Assembly: GCF_026626305.1 (NCBI RefSeq)
Contig: NZ_JAPNUE010000001.1
Location: 124,001 to 188,000 of the forward strand
Origin: Frigidibacter sp. RF13
GTDB taxonomy: Bacteria > Pseudomonadota > Alphaproteobacteria > Rhodobacterales > Rhodobacteraceae
Length of the DNA: 64,000 bases
Direction of reading: 5' to 3'
Shown here: positions 1 through 9,030 of the stretch, piece after piece
Position numbering within the stretch: the first letter of the stretch is position 1
How the letters are laid out: every line of letters begins with the position of its first letter
Program-made: the position numbers and the translations under genes
The notes under the pieces: generated by a model
Told to the model about the DNA's origin: nothing
What the model saw: only the letters and a program-made list of their open reading frames with translations
The model's database searches: none

Positions 1-662
1 CCGCCGTTGAAGCCGAACCAGCCGACCCAGAGAAGCCCTGCGCCAATTGCCACCAGCCCCGGCGCATGCGGCGGGGTGGTACGGTTGCGGCGCGGCCCGA
101 TCATCACGGCGAGCAGAAGGGCGGCAAGCCCCGCCGTCTCATGCACCACGATCCCGCCCGCGAAATCCTTGGTGCCCGTGGCGCCGAATATCCCGCCATC
201 GGCCATGAAGCCGCCGCCCCAGATCCAATGGGCAACTGGCGCATAGACGACAAGCATCCAGAGGCCCGAAAAGACCATGACGAAGGCGAAGGAAACGCGT
301 TCGGCAAAGGCGCCGAGGAAGAGCGCAGGGGTGATGATCGCGAAGGTCATCTGGAAGGCGAAGAAAGCAATCTCTGGCAGCGCGCCGGTCAGGGTCTCGA
401 TCGTAACGCCCGACAGACCTGCCCGCGTCAGCCCGCCCCAGAGGCTGCCCCAGCCGCCCTCGGTGCCGCCAAAGGCGATGCTGTAGCCCGCCACGAACCA
501 CAGGACGCTCATCAGGGCTGCGATGGCGAAGCACTGCATGAAGACGGAGAGCACGTTCCGCGCCCGCACGAGCCCGCCGTAGAACAGCGCCAGCCCCGGC
601 AGCGTCATCATCAGGACTAGCGCGGTGGCAAAGAGCACAAAGGCGGTATCGGCGGCGGACAT
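1..662 (-). CDS. amtB: Ammonium transporter Amt, N-terminal half (runs off the left edge)
   Basis: Inner-membrane channel of the Amt/MEP/Rh family that takes up ammonium and is normally gated by a GlnK-type PII protein. About 220 residues are visible. They start MSAADTAFVLFATALVL at the ATG at 662, which has GGAG 6 nt upstream. The visible part is a chain of hydrophobic helices with family landmarks: LALFYGGLVRARN after helix 1, PVAHWIWGGG near residue 145 and DFAGGIVVHETAG near residue 165, a segment containing conserved Amt residues, and GWFGFNGG at the window edge. The upstream gene in the same direction is pncC, 166 bp away. No glnK precedes it, although glnK-amtB is the common pairing. 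Its closeness to the ntr genes fits nitrogen control. Family call is firm; the C-terminal half cannot be seen. Confidence 0.93.
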   Translation of the reverse strand, partial: MSAADTAFVLFATALVLMMTLPGLALFYGGLVRARNVLSVFMQCFAIAALMSVLWFVAGYSIAFGGTEGGWGSLWGGLTRAGLSGVTIETLTGALPEIAFFAFQMTFAIITPALFLGAFAERVSFAFVMVFSGLWMLVVYAPVAHWIWGGGFMADGGIFGATGTKDFAGGIVVHETAGLAALLLAVMIGPRRNRTTPPHAPGLVAIGAGLLWVGWFGFNG

Positions 663-742
663 GGGTTCTCCGGTCGGCAATGATCTGCAAACGGCAGAAA
701 GCCGGTTCTGACTGCCCGTGAAAGCGGCATGCGCGGTCGGGA

Positions 743-759
743 TGCCCAAAACCGGGGCA
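743..759. promoter_or_regulatory. 17-bp dyad upstream of amtB, possible NtrC-type site
   Basis: TGCCC-N7-GGGCA lies 81-97 bp before the amtB start. The geometry (two 5-bp arms, 7-bp centre) resembles the classic enterobacterial NtrC box TGCAC-N7-GTGCA. Rhodobacter-type NtrC sites are less well defined, so this is only a candidate. No convincing -24/-12 sigma-54 promoter was found next to it. Confidence 0.25.
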
Positions 760-828
760 GTTTGCAGAGCGCCCGAAAATTGGGCGGCTCCGGGTGGCAT
801 GTGCCGGAAGTTCGGGCGCTTGGAGAAG

Positions 829-1299
829 TCAGAGTGCCGAAAGCAAAAGCGCCAGCGCATGGTCGACGGTCCGCGACCGGACCAAAGCGCGTCCCAGTGG
901 GCCGAAGTCGATGGTTTCGGTGCGTGTTGCCCGCCCCGCGGCGGCGAGGCCGAAACAGACCCGCCCTTCGGGCTTGAACTCCGACCCGCCCGGTCCGGCG
1001 ATGCCGGTGACGGCGACGGCAAGCGTGGCCCCCGACCGGGCAAGCGCCCCCTCGGCCATCTCGCGCGCCACGTCCTCGCTGACTGCGCCATGCGCATCAA
1101 GCGTCGCGCTCCTGACACCCAGCATCGCCTGTTTGGCCGCGTTCGAATAGGTCACGAAGCCCCGGTCGAAGATCGCCGATGATCCTGCCACATCAGTGAT
1201 CGCCGCGGCAATCATGCCGCCGGTACAGCTTTCGGCGGTGGCGATGACCGTGCCCGCGGCATTGGCCCTTTCAAGAAGCGTGACGGCGGCAGGACGCAT
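829..1299 (-). CDS. pncC: Nicotinamide-nucleotide amidase, stand-alone CinA C-terminal domain
   Basis: Deamidates nicotinamide mononucleotide to nicotinic acid mononucleotide in pyridine-nucleotide recycling. The 156 residues correspond to the CinA C-terminal (PncC) domain alone. The conserved ESCTGG motif is at about residues 23-28, and VTGIAGPGG and GRVCFG follow in the second half. The N-terminal COG1058 domain of full CinA is absent, which is normal for proteobacterial short forms. The ATG at 1299 lies 1 bp after the pgpA stop, so pncC is the last gene of ispDF-pgpA-pncC. The enzymatic role is inferred from the family. Confidence 0.9.
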   Translation of the reverse strand: MRPAAVTLLERANAAGTVIATAESCTGGMIAAAITDVAGSSAIFDRGFVTYSNAAKQAMLGVRSATLDAHGAVSEDVAREMAEGALARSGATLAVAVTGIAGPGGSEFKPEGRVCFGLAAAGRATRTETIDFGPLGRALVRSRTVDHALALLLSAL

Positions 1300-1300
1300 C

Positions 1301-1795
1301 TCAGGACCAGAAAAGTGGCGCGTGCCACAGAACGCCCGCCGCGACGGTCGCGATCCCAGCGAAAAGCCCCGCCCAGAGATCGTCTAGCATCACGCCGGCC
1401 GCATCGCCGCGCGCGTCGGCCCGGCCGACCAGCCAGGGCTTCCAGATGTCGAAAAGCCGGAAGAAGAGGAAGGCCGCGAGCGGCGCGGGCCAGGGCAGCC
1501 AGCCCTCCCAGCCGCGCGTCCAGAAGGCGAGCGAGGGCAGAAGAAGGGCGATCCACTGACCCGCCACCTCGTCGATCACCACTTCCGACGGATCGTCGCC
1601 CGGCCGGTCGGCGAGCAACCGCGCGCAGACCGCAAAGCCCGCCCAGATGGCGACCATCGTCGCCATCAATAGCCCCGGAAAGCCAGCATATCGGTCGATC
1701 GCCCAGCCCAGAAGCACGGCGCCAAGCGAGCCCCAGGTGCCGGGGGCGGGGCGCAGCAGGCCAAGGCCGAAGGCGGTTGCGAACAGCCGGATCAT
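1301..1795 (-). CDS. pgpA: Phosphatidylglycerophosphatase A
   Basis: Removes the phosphate from phosphatidylglycerophosphate to give phosphatidylglycerol at the inner membrane. The 164-residue protein starts [14 protein letters not shown] and shows PgpA motifs in order: [18 protein letters not shown] at about residues 70-78 (metal/catalytic acids) and [10 protein letters not shown] near residue 110. Several hydrophobic helices are present. The ATG at 1795 overlaps the ispDF stop by 4 bp (ATGA), which supports this start over an in-frame extension that would run back through ispDF. The length matches the family. Confidence 0.93.
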   Translation of the reverse strand: MIRLFATAFGLGLLRPAPGTWGSLGAVLLGWAIDRYAGFPGLLMATMVAIWAGFAVCARLLADRPGDDPSEVVIDEVAGQWIALLLPSLAFWTRGWEGWLPWPAPLAAFLFFRLFDIWKPWLVGRADARGDAAGVMLDDLWAGLFAGIATVAAGVLWHAPLFWS

Positions 1796-2922
1796 GCCGA
1801 CACCAGCGTCGCGGTCGCCAAGGCCGCAATCCCTTCCTCGCGCCCGGTAAAGCCTAGCCGTTCCGATGTCGTGGCCTTCACGCTGATCCGCCCCGCCTCG
1901 ATCCCGAGGATCGCCGCGAGCCGCGCCTGCATCGCCGCCGCGTGCGGCCCGATCTTCGGCCGCTCGCAGACGATTGTGACATCGGCATTGGCGATCCGGT
2001 AGCCGCGCGCACTCGCCAGCTGCCCGGCATGGGCAAGGAAGATCTCGGACGCGGCCCCCTTCCACTGCGGGTCCGAGGGCGGGAAATGCCGGCCGATATC
2101 GCCCTCTGCCAAAGCTCCATAGATCGCGTCGGTCAAGGCATGCATCGCGACATCGGCATCGGAATGGCCCAGAAGCGCCCGGTCATGCGGCACCTTCACC
2201 CCGCAGAGCCAGACATGATCACCCGCCGTGAAGGCATGGACGTCATAGCCATTGCCCAGACGCACATCCATGGCACCAACCTTCCGTTCCGCCCGGGCGA
2301 AATCGTCCGGGTAGGTGATCTTGAAATTTTCCTCCTCGCCGGCGACCACGGCCACCGAAAGCCCGTGGGCGAGCGCCACTTCCACATCATCAGCCGCGCC
2401 GCCCGGATGGGCGCGATGGGCCTGAAGGATCGCGGGAAAGCGAAAGCCCTGCGGCGTCTGGGCGCGCAAGAGCCCCTCGCGGGACTGAAGACCCGTCACC
2501 CTGCCGCCTGCGCCGCGCCAAAGCGCGTCACTGACGGCGATCGCGGGCGCTGCCCCGTCCGACTTTTCCAGCGCTGCGATGACGCTTTGAACCATCATGC
2601 GCGAGGGGAAGGGGCGGGCGCCATCATGGATGAGAACCCGGGTCACGGCCGATCCTTCGAGTACTTCCAGAGCGTTTCGCACCGATGCCGCCCGCGTCTC
2701 GCCACCTGCGACAAGCGTCGCGTGGCCCGCCGTCAGCTCCAGCCCGCGCATCATATCTTCGGGATGAAGCGTCAGGACAATGCGGCCAAACCCGTCGAAG
2801 GCTGAAAGCGTGTGGGCAAGGACCGGTCGTCCGGCAATCTTCCGCCATTGCTTCGGTTCCTCGCCGCCCGCCCGCGTGCCGCGTCCCGCGGCGGTAATGA
2901 TGATCGCGAGCGTCTCGTCCAC
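1792..2922 (-). CDS. ispDF: Bifunctional IspD/IspF, MEP isoprenoid pathway
   Basis: A 376-residue fusion of two steps of the non-mevalonate isoprenoid pathway. Residues 1 to about 220 are 4-diphosphocytidyl-2-C-methylerythritol synthase (IspD): [12 protein letters not shown] and PKQW form the nucleotide-binding loop, and IHDGARPF follows. Residues from about 222 are MECDP synthase (IspF): GNGYDVHAF and [14 protein letters not shown] supply metal-binding His/Asp residues, and [16 protein letters not shown] is the C-terminal signature. Fused IspDF is common in alphaproteobacteria. It is the first gene of an operon with pgpA and pncC and is transcribed away from dusB. The next pathway gene in this window, dxr, lies 46 kb away. 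Confidence 0.95.
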   Translation of the reverse strand: MDETLAIIITAAGRGTRAGGEEPKQWRKIAGRPVLAHTLSAFDGFGRIVLTLHPEDMMRGLELTAGHATLVAGGETRAASVRNALEVLEGSAVTRVLIHDGARPFPSRMMVQSVIAALEKSDGAAPAIAVSDALWRGAGGRVTGLQSREGLLRAQTPQGFRFPAILQAHRAHPGGAADDVEVALAHGLSVAVVAGEEENFKITYPDDFARAERKVGAMDVRLGNGYDVHAFTAGDHVWLCGVKVPHDRALLGHSDADVAMHALTDAIYGALAEGDIGRHFPPSDPQWKGAASEIFLAHAGQLASARGYRIANADVTIVCERPKIGPHAAAMQARLAAILGIEAGRISVKATTSERLGFTGREEGIAALATATLVSA

Positions 2923-3208
2923 GGGTTGCCCTCATTGCCTCTGCATCCGGGTCTAGCCGCTCTCCTGCCGCCAGACAAGCAGCACCCGTCCGAGGGACGC
3001 GGGCATCAGCCCGCGCCCCGAGACATGTCTTGCGCCCGGAACGGGCGCGCCGCTGGATCACACCAGTTTGCCCAAGCGCATGGCGCGTCTGTCTGGCGAT
3101 GCCTAATTTTCGGGCAGTGGGAGAATCCCAGTCAATAGTCGCGATATTCGATTGCCGAAGCGGGAGCTGGGCGGTATCAGGCAGTGTGTTTGCACAAGGA
3201 TTAGGCAT

Positions 3209-4219
3209 TTGACCGTCGCTCTCGCAGGTCTGACGCTCGACCCGGCGGTTTTCCTCGCGCCGATGGCCGGGATCACCGATCTGCCCTTCCGGCGGATCGT
3301 GGCGCGCTTCGGCGCGGGGCTTCTGGTGTCCGAGATGGTCGCCTCGGGCGAGATGGTCACCGATACCCCGTCGGTCCGGGCCAAGGCGCGCACCGATCTG
3401 GGGCTTGGCGACGGGGCGCTGCCCACGTCGGTTCAGCTTGCGGGGCGCGAGGCGCATGCGATGGCAGAGGCCGCGCGGCGGGTGGCCGACATGGGCGCGC
3501 GGATCATCGATATCAACATGGGATGTCCGGCCAAACAGGTCACCGGCGGCGCCTCGGGCGCAGCGCTCATGCGCAATCTCGATCATGCGCTGACGCTGAT
3601 CGAGGCGGTCGTGGGCGCGGTCGATCTGCCGGTCACACTGAAATGCCGCCTGGGCTGGGACCGCGATTGCCTCAATGCCGCCGACCTCGCCCGCCGCGCC
3701 GAAGCGGCGGGCATCCGCATGCTGACCGTCCATGGCCGCACCCGCGCCGATTTCTACAAGGGTCAGGCCAACTGGGCGGCGATCCGCGAGGTGGTCGAGG
3801 CTGTCCGTATCCCGGTCATCGCCAACGGCGACATCACCTCGTCCGCCGCCGCGCGCGAGGCACTGCACCTTTCGGGTGCGTCAGGCGTGATGGTCGGGCG
3901 CGGCGCGCAGGGCGCGCCCTGGCGGCTTTCGGAAATCGCGCATGCACTTCATGGCACGACCGCCCCGGAGGTGCCGCAGGGCGCGGCCCGTGCGGCGCTT
4001 GTCGCCGATCATTACGAGGCGATCCTGTCCTTCTACGGCCGCGACCTTGGCCTGCGCGTCGCGCGCAAGCACCTCGGCTGGTATGCAGATGAAGCCCGGA
4101 TCGACCCGGGCCTTCGTGCGCGGATAATGGTTGCCCCGCACCCTGAAGAGGTCTTCGCGCTGATCGCCGAAGCCTTTTCGTCTGCACCCGCGCGCGCCCC
4201 CGAGCGCGAGGCTGCCTGA
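3209..4219 (+). CDS. dusB: tRNA-dihydrouridine synthase DusB (NifR3)
   Basis: FMN enzyme that reduces uridine to dihydrouridine in tRNA. The historic name nifR3 comes from its place ahead of ntrBC in Rhodobacter. Motifs in order are LAPMAGITDLPFR (FMN binding), INMGCPAKQV with the catalytic Cys, TLKCRLGWD, LTVHGRTR and VIANGDI, over 336 residues. I chose the TTG at 3209 because AAGGA lies 8 nt upstream and the protein then begins at the usual family N-terminus; the frame stays open further upstream, but that stretch looks non-homologous. The stop overlaps the ntrB ATG as TGATG, so dusB, ntrB and ntrC form one unit. In R. capsulatus the promoter of this unit lies ahead of nifR3. Confidence 0.92.
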   Translation: MTVALAGLTLDPAVFLAPMAGITDLPFRRIVARFGAGLLVSEMVASGEMVTDTPSVRAKARTDLGLGDGALPTSVQLAGREAHAMAEAARRVADMGARIIDINMGCPAKQVTGGASGAALMRNLDHALTLIEAVVGAVDLPVTLKCRLGWDRDCLNAADLARRAEAAGIRMLTVHGRTRADFYKGQANWAAIREVVEAVRIPVIANGDITSSAAAREALHLSGASGVMVGRGAQGAPWRLSEIAHALHGTTAPEVPQGAARAALVADHYEAILSFYGRDLGLRVARKHLGWYADEARIDPGLRARIMVAPHPEEVFALIAEAFSSAPARAPEREAA

Positions 4220-5283
4220 TGGATCCGGCGCCCGACAGGCTCTGGGCGTCCTTGCCGGTTCCGGCATTCCTGATTGGCCGGGACGGTCTGACCGAGGGAG
4301 TCAATCCCGCAGGCGAGGAATTCATGAATGCCTCGGCGAAGGCGCTCGCCGGTCAGCCCCTGTTCGACCGGTTGGCGATCGACGCGCCCTTGGAAGAGGC
4401 TTTCGCCCGCATGCGCGACGGCCATTCCACGCTTCATATCAACGATGTCGAGGTCGGCACCGGCGACCGTGCGCCGGTTCTGTGCAATATTCAGGCGGCG
4501 CCCCTTATCGGCGCGCCCGACACGATCCTCCTTCTGATTGCGCCGCGTGAATTTGCCGACCGGCTCGGCCGCGTACAGGGGCTGAAGAAATCAGCGCGTT
4601 CGGCCATCGGCATGGCCGACATGCTGGCGCATGAGATCAAGAACCCGCTTGCCGGGATCAGCGGCGCCGCGCAGCTACTCGGCATGAACCTTGCGCCCGA
4701 CGACCGAGAGCTGGTCGACCTGATCCTGGGCGAGACGCGGCGGATCGTGACGCTTCTGGAACAGGTGGAACAGTTCGGCCATCTGCGCCCGCCCGAACGC
4801 CGCGCCGTCAATATCCACGATGTCCTCGACCGCGCCCGTCGCTCGGCGGAACTGGGCTTTGCCGCGAACATGCGCTTTGTCGAGGACTTCGACCCTTCGC
4901 TGCCGCCGGTCTGGGCCGACCCCGACCAGCTGACACAGGTTTTCCTGAACCTTCTGAAGAACGCCGCCGAAGCGGCGGGCGACAGGGGCGGCACGATCCG
5001 CATCCATACGTTCTACGACCTCACACTGCGCCTCAGGCGCGAGGACGGCAGCCGCGCGCTGCCCCTCCAGGTCGAGATCACCGACGACGGGCCGGGCATT
5101 CCGACGGGCATGATCGAGGATATTTTCGATCCGTTCGTCTCGGGCCGCGAGAACGGCACCGGCCTTGGTCTCGCGCTCGTCTCGCGCATCATCGCCGATC
5201 ACGAAGGCTGGGTCGGCGTCGAAAGCCAGCCCGGCCGAACCACATTCCGCATAGCGCTGCCGAAAGCGCGAGAGGAGGCCTAA
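4219..5283 (+). CDS. ntrB: Nitrogen regulation sensor kinase NtrB
   Basis: Cytoplasmic histidine kinase/phosphatase that controls NtrC in response to nitrogen status through PII. The 354 residues have a PAS-like sensor at about 10-115 and then the dimerisation helix [12 protein letters not shown] with phospho-acceptor His138. The N box NLLKNAAEA is at 244-252, DDGPGIP at 289-295 and GTGLGLAL at 313-320. There are no membrane segments, as expected for NtrB. The ATG overlaps the dusB stop by one base, and ntrC begins 2 bp after its stop. Confidence 0.95.
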   Translation: MDPAPDRLWASLPVPAFLIGRDGLTEGVNPAGEEFMNASAKALAGQPLFDRLAIDAPLEEAFARMRDGHSTLHINDVEVGTGDRAPVLCNIQAAPLIGAPDTILLLIAPREFADRLGRVQGLKKSARSAIGMADMLAHEIKNPLAGISGAAQLLGMNLAPDDRELVDLILGETRRIVTLLEQVEQFGHLRPPERRAVNIHDVLDRARRSAELGFAANMRFVEDFDPSLPPVWADPDQLTQVFLNLLKNAAEAAGDRGGTIRIHTFYDLTLRLRREDGSRALPLQVEITDDGPGIPTGMIEDIFDPFVSGRENGTGLGLALVSRIIADHEGWVGVESQPGRTTFRIALPKAREEA

Positions 5284-5285
5284 AG

Positions 5286-6650
5286 ATGGACGGCACCGTC
5301 CTTGTCGCCGATGACGACCGCACTATCCGCACCGTCCTGACCCAGGCGCTGACCCGCGCGGGCTGCCGGGTGCATGCGACATCCTCCATGGTCACGCTCA
5401 TGCGCTGGGTCGAAGAGGGGAAGGGCGATCTGGTGATTTCGGACGTGGTCATGCCCGATGGCAACGGGCTGCGGGCCCTGCCAGAGATCGCGCGGCAAAG
5501 GCCCGGCCTTCCGGTCATCATCATTTCGGCCCAGAACACGATTGTCACCGCCATTCAGGCAGCCGAGGCAGAGGCCTGGGACTATCTGCCGAAGCCTTTC
5601 GACCTGCCCGACCTGATGAAGCGCGCGGCGCGTGCGCTTGACGTGCAGCGGCGGCGCGGGCCCGTGCCTCAGCCGTCGGCGCCGCGCGAGATTGAAAGCG
5701 ACCTGCCGCTTGTGGGGCGGACGGCCGCGATGCAGGCGCTTTACCGGTTGGTGGCCAAGGTGATGAACGCCGATCTGCCGGTGCTGATCACCGGCGAATC
5801 CGGTACCGGCAAGACGCTGGTCGCCCGCGCGATCCACGATTTTTCCGACCGCCGCGCCGCCCCTTTCGTGACCGCGCAGATGGCCGACATGAAGGCTATC
5901 GATGGTCCGGCGGCGCTGCTGGCCAAGGCAAAGGGCGGCACGCTCGTCTTCGACGAGATCGCCGATTTCGACGATGAGGCGCAGGGTAGGATCGTGCGGA
6001 TGCTCGACGCCCTGCCCGAGCCGGGGCCGCGTATCGTTGCAACCTCGCAGGCTGACCTGGCCGAGCGGCTGGCGGCGGGCCAGTTGCGCAAGGACCTCTA
6101 TTTCCGCTTGGGCGGCGTGACGCTCGCCGTGCCCGCGCTGCGCGAACGGGTCGAGGATATCCCGCTGCTTGCCGAACATTTCCTGGCGCGGGTCGCCCGC
6201 GACGGGGCGGGAGAGAAGCGGTTTGCGCCCGATGCCGCCGACCTAATCCGCACCTATCCCTGGCCCGGCAACGTCCGGCAGCTGGAAAACACCGTGAAGC
6301 GGCTTGCCGTCACCGCGCTTGGCGCCGAGATCACCCGCGCGGAAGTCGAGGCGGCGCTGACCGGCCAGACGGCAGAGCCGCCGCGCGTCGCCGAAGGCGA
6401 AAAACTGTCGGCATCCGTTGCGCGTCACCTCAGCCGCTATTTCGACCTGCATGGCGGTGCCCTGCCGCCGCCGGGGCTTTATGACCGGATCCTGAGGGAA
6501 ATCGAGGTGCCGCTCATCGAAATCGCATTGGGCGCGACCGGCGGCAATCAGGCCAGATGTGCCGATCTTCTCGGCATTAACCGCAATACTTTGCGCAAGA
6601 AGATCACCGACCTCGATATCCGCGTGACAAGGCGGCGCAAGCTGATGTAA
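5286..6650 (+). CDS. ntrC: Nitrogen response regulator NtrC, sigma-54-independent type
   Basis: Transcriptional activator phosphorylated by NtrB. The receiver domain covers residues 1-115 (DDD at the acidic pocket, phospho-acceptor Asp53, KPF near 103). The AAA+ domain covers about 140-370, with Walker A GESGTGKT at 170-177 and Walker B around VFDEI at 221-225. A Fis-type helix-turn-helix ([19 protein letters not shown]) lies near the C-terminus. Between Walker A and Walker B the usual ELFGHEKGAFTGA block is missing: [20 protein letters not shown] occupies the space. GAFTGA contacts sigma-54, and R. capsulatus NtrC is known to lack it and to work with the housekeeping polymerase. The same mode is inferred here. 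Length is 454 residues. Confidence 0.95.
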   Translation: MDGTVLVADDDRTIRTVLTQALTRAGCRVHATSSMVTLMRWVEEGKGDLVISDVVMPDGNGLRALPEIARQRPGLPVIIISAQNTIVTAIQAAEAEAWDYLPKPFDLPDLMKRAARALDVQRRRGPVPQPSAPREIESDLPLVGRTAAMQALYRLVAKVMNADLPVLITGESGTGKTLVARAIHDFSDRRAAPFVTAQMADMKAIDGPAALLAKAKGGTLVFDEIADFDDEAQGRIVRMLDALPEPGPRIVATSQADLAERLAAGQLRKDLYFRLGGVTLAVPALRERVEDIPLLAEHFLARVARDGAGEKRFAPDAADLIRTYPWPGNVRQLENTVKRLAVTALGAEITRAEVEAALTGQTAEPPRVAEGEKLSASVARHLSRYFDLHGGALPPPGLYDRILREIEVPLIEIALGATGGNQARCADLLGINRNTLRKKITDLDIRVTRRRKLM

Positions 6651-6753
6651 AAGGGCAACAGAACCTGTGGCGTATCGGCATCATATCCGAAAGGACCACG
6701 GGCAGATGTAGGCACCAGCGGTAGCCGCCGGACAGCGGAGAGAGTGGACCCCT

Positions 6754-9030
6754 TTGCAAGGGCTCGGTCGGGTTTGGACATGGGAGAAGCTGTCGCGCCT
6801 CAGGCGGCAGCGCAGGGTGCAGAACGCCCTGACGATTGCGCTGGTGGCGCTTGGCCCGGTTCTGGCGGTTGCGACCTTCGTTATCCTCGGGCCCATGGCC
6901 CAAGGTGCGGAATCGGATGCGCTCAGGCTGATCCTTTTGGCCGACCTTGTCTATTTCTTGCTGCTCGCTGGCCTCGTCCTGACGCGCCTCGCCGGGATGA
7001 TAGCGGCGCGGCGGGCGAAATCGGCAGGCTCGCGCCTGCACCTGCGGCTGACCAGCATGTTTGCGGGTGTAGCTTTGGTGCCGACGGTTCTGGTCGCGAT
7101 CTTCGCGGGCCTCACGGTCAACATCGGGCTTGAAGGCTGGTTTTCCGATCGGGTGAGGAGCGTCGTTGGCACCTCACTGGATGCGGCGGAGGCCTATCAG
7201 GACGAACACCGCCGCGACCTCGATGCCGACACGCGGGCGCTTGCGGGCTTTCTCGACCAGAACAAGCAGGCGGCCTTCCTGATTTCGGACGCCGAGGTGC
7301 GGCAGCTTCTGACCGATGGCCAGACCCGCATCCAGCGCGGCCTGCGCGAGGCCTATGTTATTGATGGCGCCGGAGAGATAAAGGCGCGCGGCGATCGGTC
7401 TTATCTGTTCGATTTCGAGAAGCCGACGGCAGACGATCTCGCGCGCGCGGCCAAGGGCGATCTGGTCTTGATCGAGGACTGGGACAACAATGAGTTCCGC
7501 GCGCTCGAAAAGCTCGACGCCTATACAGATCGATTTCTCTACGTTAGTCGAAGTGTAGACGGCAAGATTTTGAATCTGCTGGATAATACACGTGAAACTG
7601 TCGGGCTTTATCAACAGCTGGAAGCAACGCGCGGGCGGGTGATCTTTGAGTTCGGCCTCGTCTATCTCGGCTTTGCACTGATTCTGATCCTTGCCGCTAT
7701 CTGGATGGGGCTTTGGATTGCCGAACGGCTGGCGCGCCCGGTCGGTCGGCTTGCGGGGGCCGCGCAGCGGGTCGGCGCGGGCGATCTGGGCGTGCAGGTG
7801 GTCGAAGAGCCGGGCGATGACGAGATTGCCATGCTCGGGCGGCTTTTCAACCAGATGACCCGTCAGCTGTCCAGCCAGCGCGAGGCGCTGATCGACAGCC
7901 ACCGCCAGACCGAGGACCGGCGACGGTTGTTCGATTCGGTCCTGTCGTCGGTCACAGCGGGGGTCGTTGGCCTTGATGCCGAGGGGCGGGTGGATTTCAT
8001 GAACCGCGCCGCCATGCGCCTTCTGGCGCTGGAAGAGGATCGCGACCACGGCCGTGTCCTGTCAGAGGCAGTGCCGGAATTTGCAGCGCTTTTCGAGCGG
8101 CTGCGTGAGGGCATGGGCGAGGTCGCGCAGGAAGAGATCAAGGTCAGCCGGGCAGGGCGGCTTGAAAGCCTGCTCGTCCGCATGGCGATGCGGCGGAACG
8201 ACGGCGGCGGGCTTGAAGGTTATGTGGTGGCCTTCGACGATGTGACTGAACTCGTCAGCGCGCAGCGCATGGCCGCCTGGGGCGATGTTGCCCGCCGGAT
8301 TGCGCATGAGATCAAGAACCCGCTGACACCGATCCAGCTGTCAGCGGAACGTATCCGCCGCAAGTTCGCGCCGCTGGTCGGTGACCTTTCCGATCAGCTG
8401 GAGCAGATGACTGACGTCATCGTTCGCCAGACCGGCGACCTGCGCCGGATTGTGGACGAGTTTTCTAAATTCGCCCGCATGCCAGAGCCCGACCGCCGCG
8501 ACCATGACCTTGCGAAACTGATGCGCGATGCGGTCGCCCTGCAGGAAGGCGCATTGCACGGCGCGCGGCTTGTCGCCGACCTGCCAAGCGGCCCCGTCAT
8601 CGTGGAACTGGATGCAACAATGATCTCGCAGGCGGTGACGAACCTGATCAAGAACGCGGGCGAGGCCGTTGAATCGCTTCAGGAACGCGGCGCGCCGCCA
8701 GGCTACGCGCCGGAAGTGCGGGTTGCGATGCTGGCCGAGGGCGACCAGATCACCATCCGCATCGCCGACAATGGCACCGGCCTGCCGGAGGATCGCGCGC
8801 GGCTTTTTGAACCTTACGTGACGACGCGCGAGAAGGGCACGGGGCTAGGCCTGCCGATCGTCAAGAAGATCATCGAAGAACATGGCGGCACGCTGATACT
8901 GACAGACGCGCCGCTGTTCGAGGGGGCCCCGCATGCAGGGGCGCTGGCCGAAATCAGGTTGCCGCGCGCCAAGACCCAGGCGCGTGCGGTGAAAGAGCGG
9001 GCGGCGGAAGCCGCGGGAGGAGTGGCATGA
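6754..9030 (+). CDS. ntrY: Membrane sensor histidine kinase NtrY
   Basis: Inner-membrane kinase partner of NtrX, linked in alphaproteobacteria to nitrogen and redox control. The 758 residues contain three N-terminal transmembrane helices (about 22-45, 55-80, 95-120), a periplasmic region, and a fourth helix near 295-320. HAMP (about 325-375) and PAS (about 390-495) follow. The kinase core has [10 protein letters not shown] with His518, DNGTGLP near 672 and GTGLGLPIVKKI. The start is a TTG at 6754; GGAGAG lies 12-13 nt upstream and no in-frame ATG precedes the first helix, so the exact start is moderately certain. The gene sits 103 bp after ntrC, and its stop overlaps the ntrX ATG by 4 bp. Confidence 0.92.
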   Translation: MQGLGRVWTWEKLSRLRRQRRVQNALTIALVALGPVLAVATFVILGPMAQGAESDALRLILLADLVYFLLLAGLVLTRLAGMIAARRAKSAGSRLHLRLTSMFAGVALVPTVLVAIFAGLTVNIGLEGWFSDRVRSVVGTSLDAAEAYQDEHRRDLDADTRALAGFLDQNKQAAFLISDAEVRQLLTDGQTRIQRGLREAYVIDGAGEIKARGDRSYLFDFEKPTADDLARAAKGDLVLIEDWDNNEFRALEKLDAYTDRFLYVSRSVDGKILNLLDNTRETVGLYQQLEATRGRVIFEFGLVYLGFALILILAAIWMGLWIAERLARPVGRLAGAAQRVGAGDLGVQVVEEPGDDEIAMLGRLFNQMTRQLSSQREALIDSHRQTEDRRRLFDSVLSSVTAGVVGLDAEGRVDFMNRAAMRLLALEEDRDHGRVLSEAVPEFAALFERLREGMGEVAQEEIKVSRAGRLESLLVRMAMRRNDGGGLEGYVVAFDDVTELVSAQRMAAWGDVARRIAHEIKNPLTPIQLSAERIRRKFAPLVGDLSDQLEQMTDVIVRQTGDLRRIVDEFSKFARMPEPDRRDHDLAKLMRDAVALQEGALHGARLVADLPSGPVIVELDATMISQAVTNLIKNAGEAVESLQERGAPPGYAPEVRVAMLAEGDQITIRIADNGTGLPEDRARLFEPYVTTREKGTGLGLPIVKKIIEEHGGTLILTDAPLFEGAPHAGALAEIRLPRAKTQARAVKERAAEAAGGVA

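Noticed and set aside
663..828. Sigma-54 promoter for amtB
   Set aside because: No GG-N10-GC pair with the conserved flanking bases was found on the minus strand, consistent with an NtrC lacking GAFTGA.
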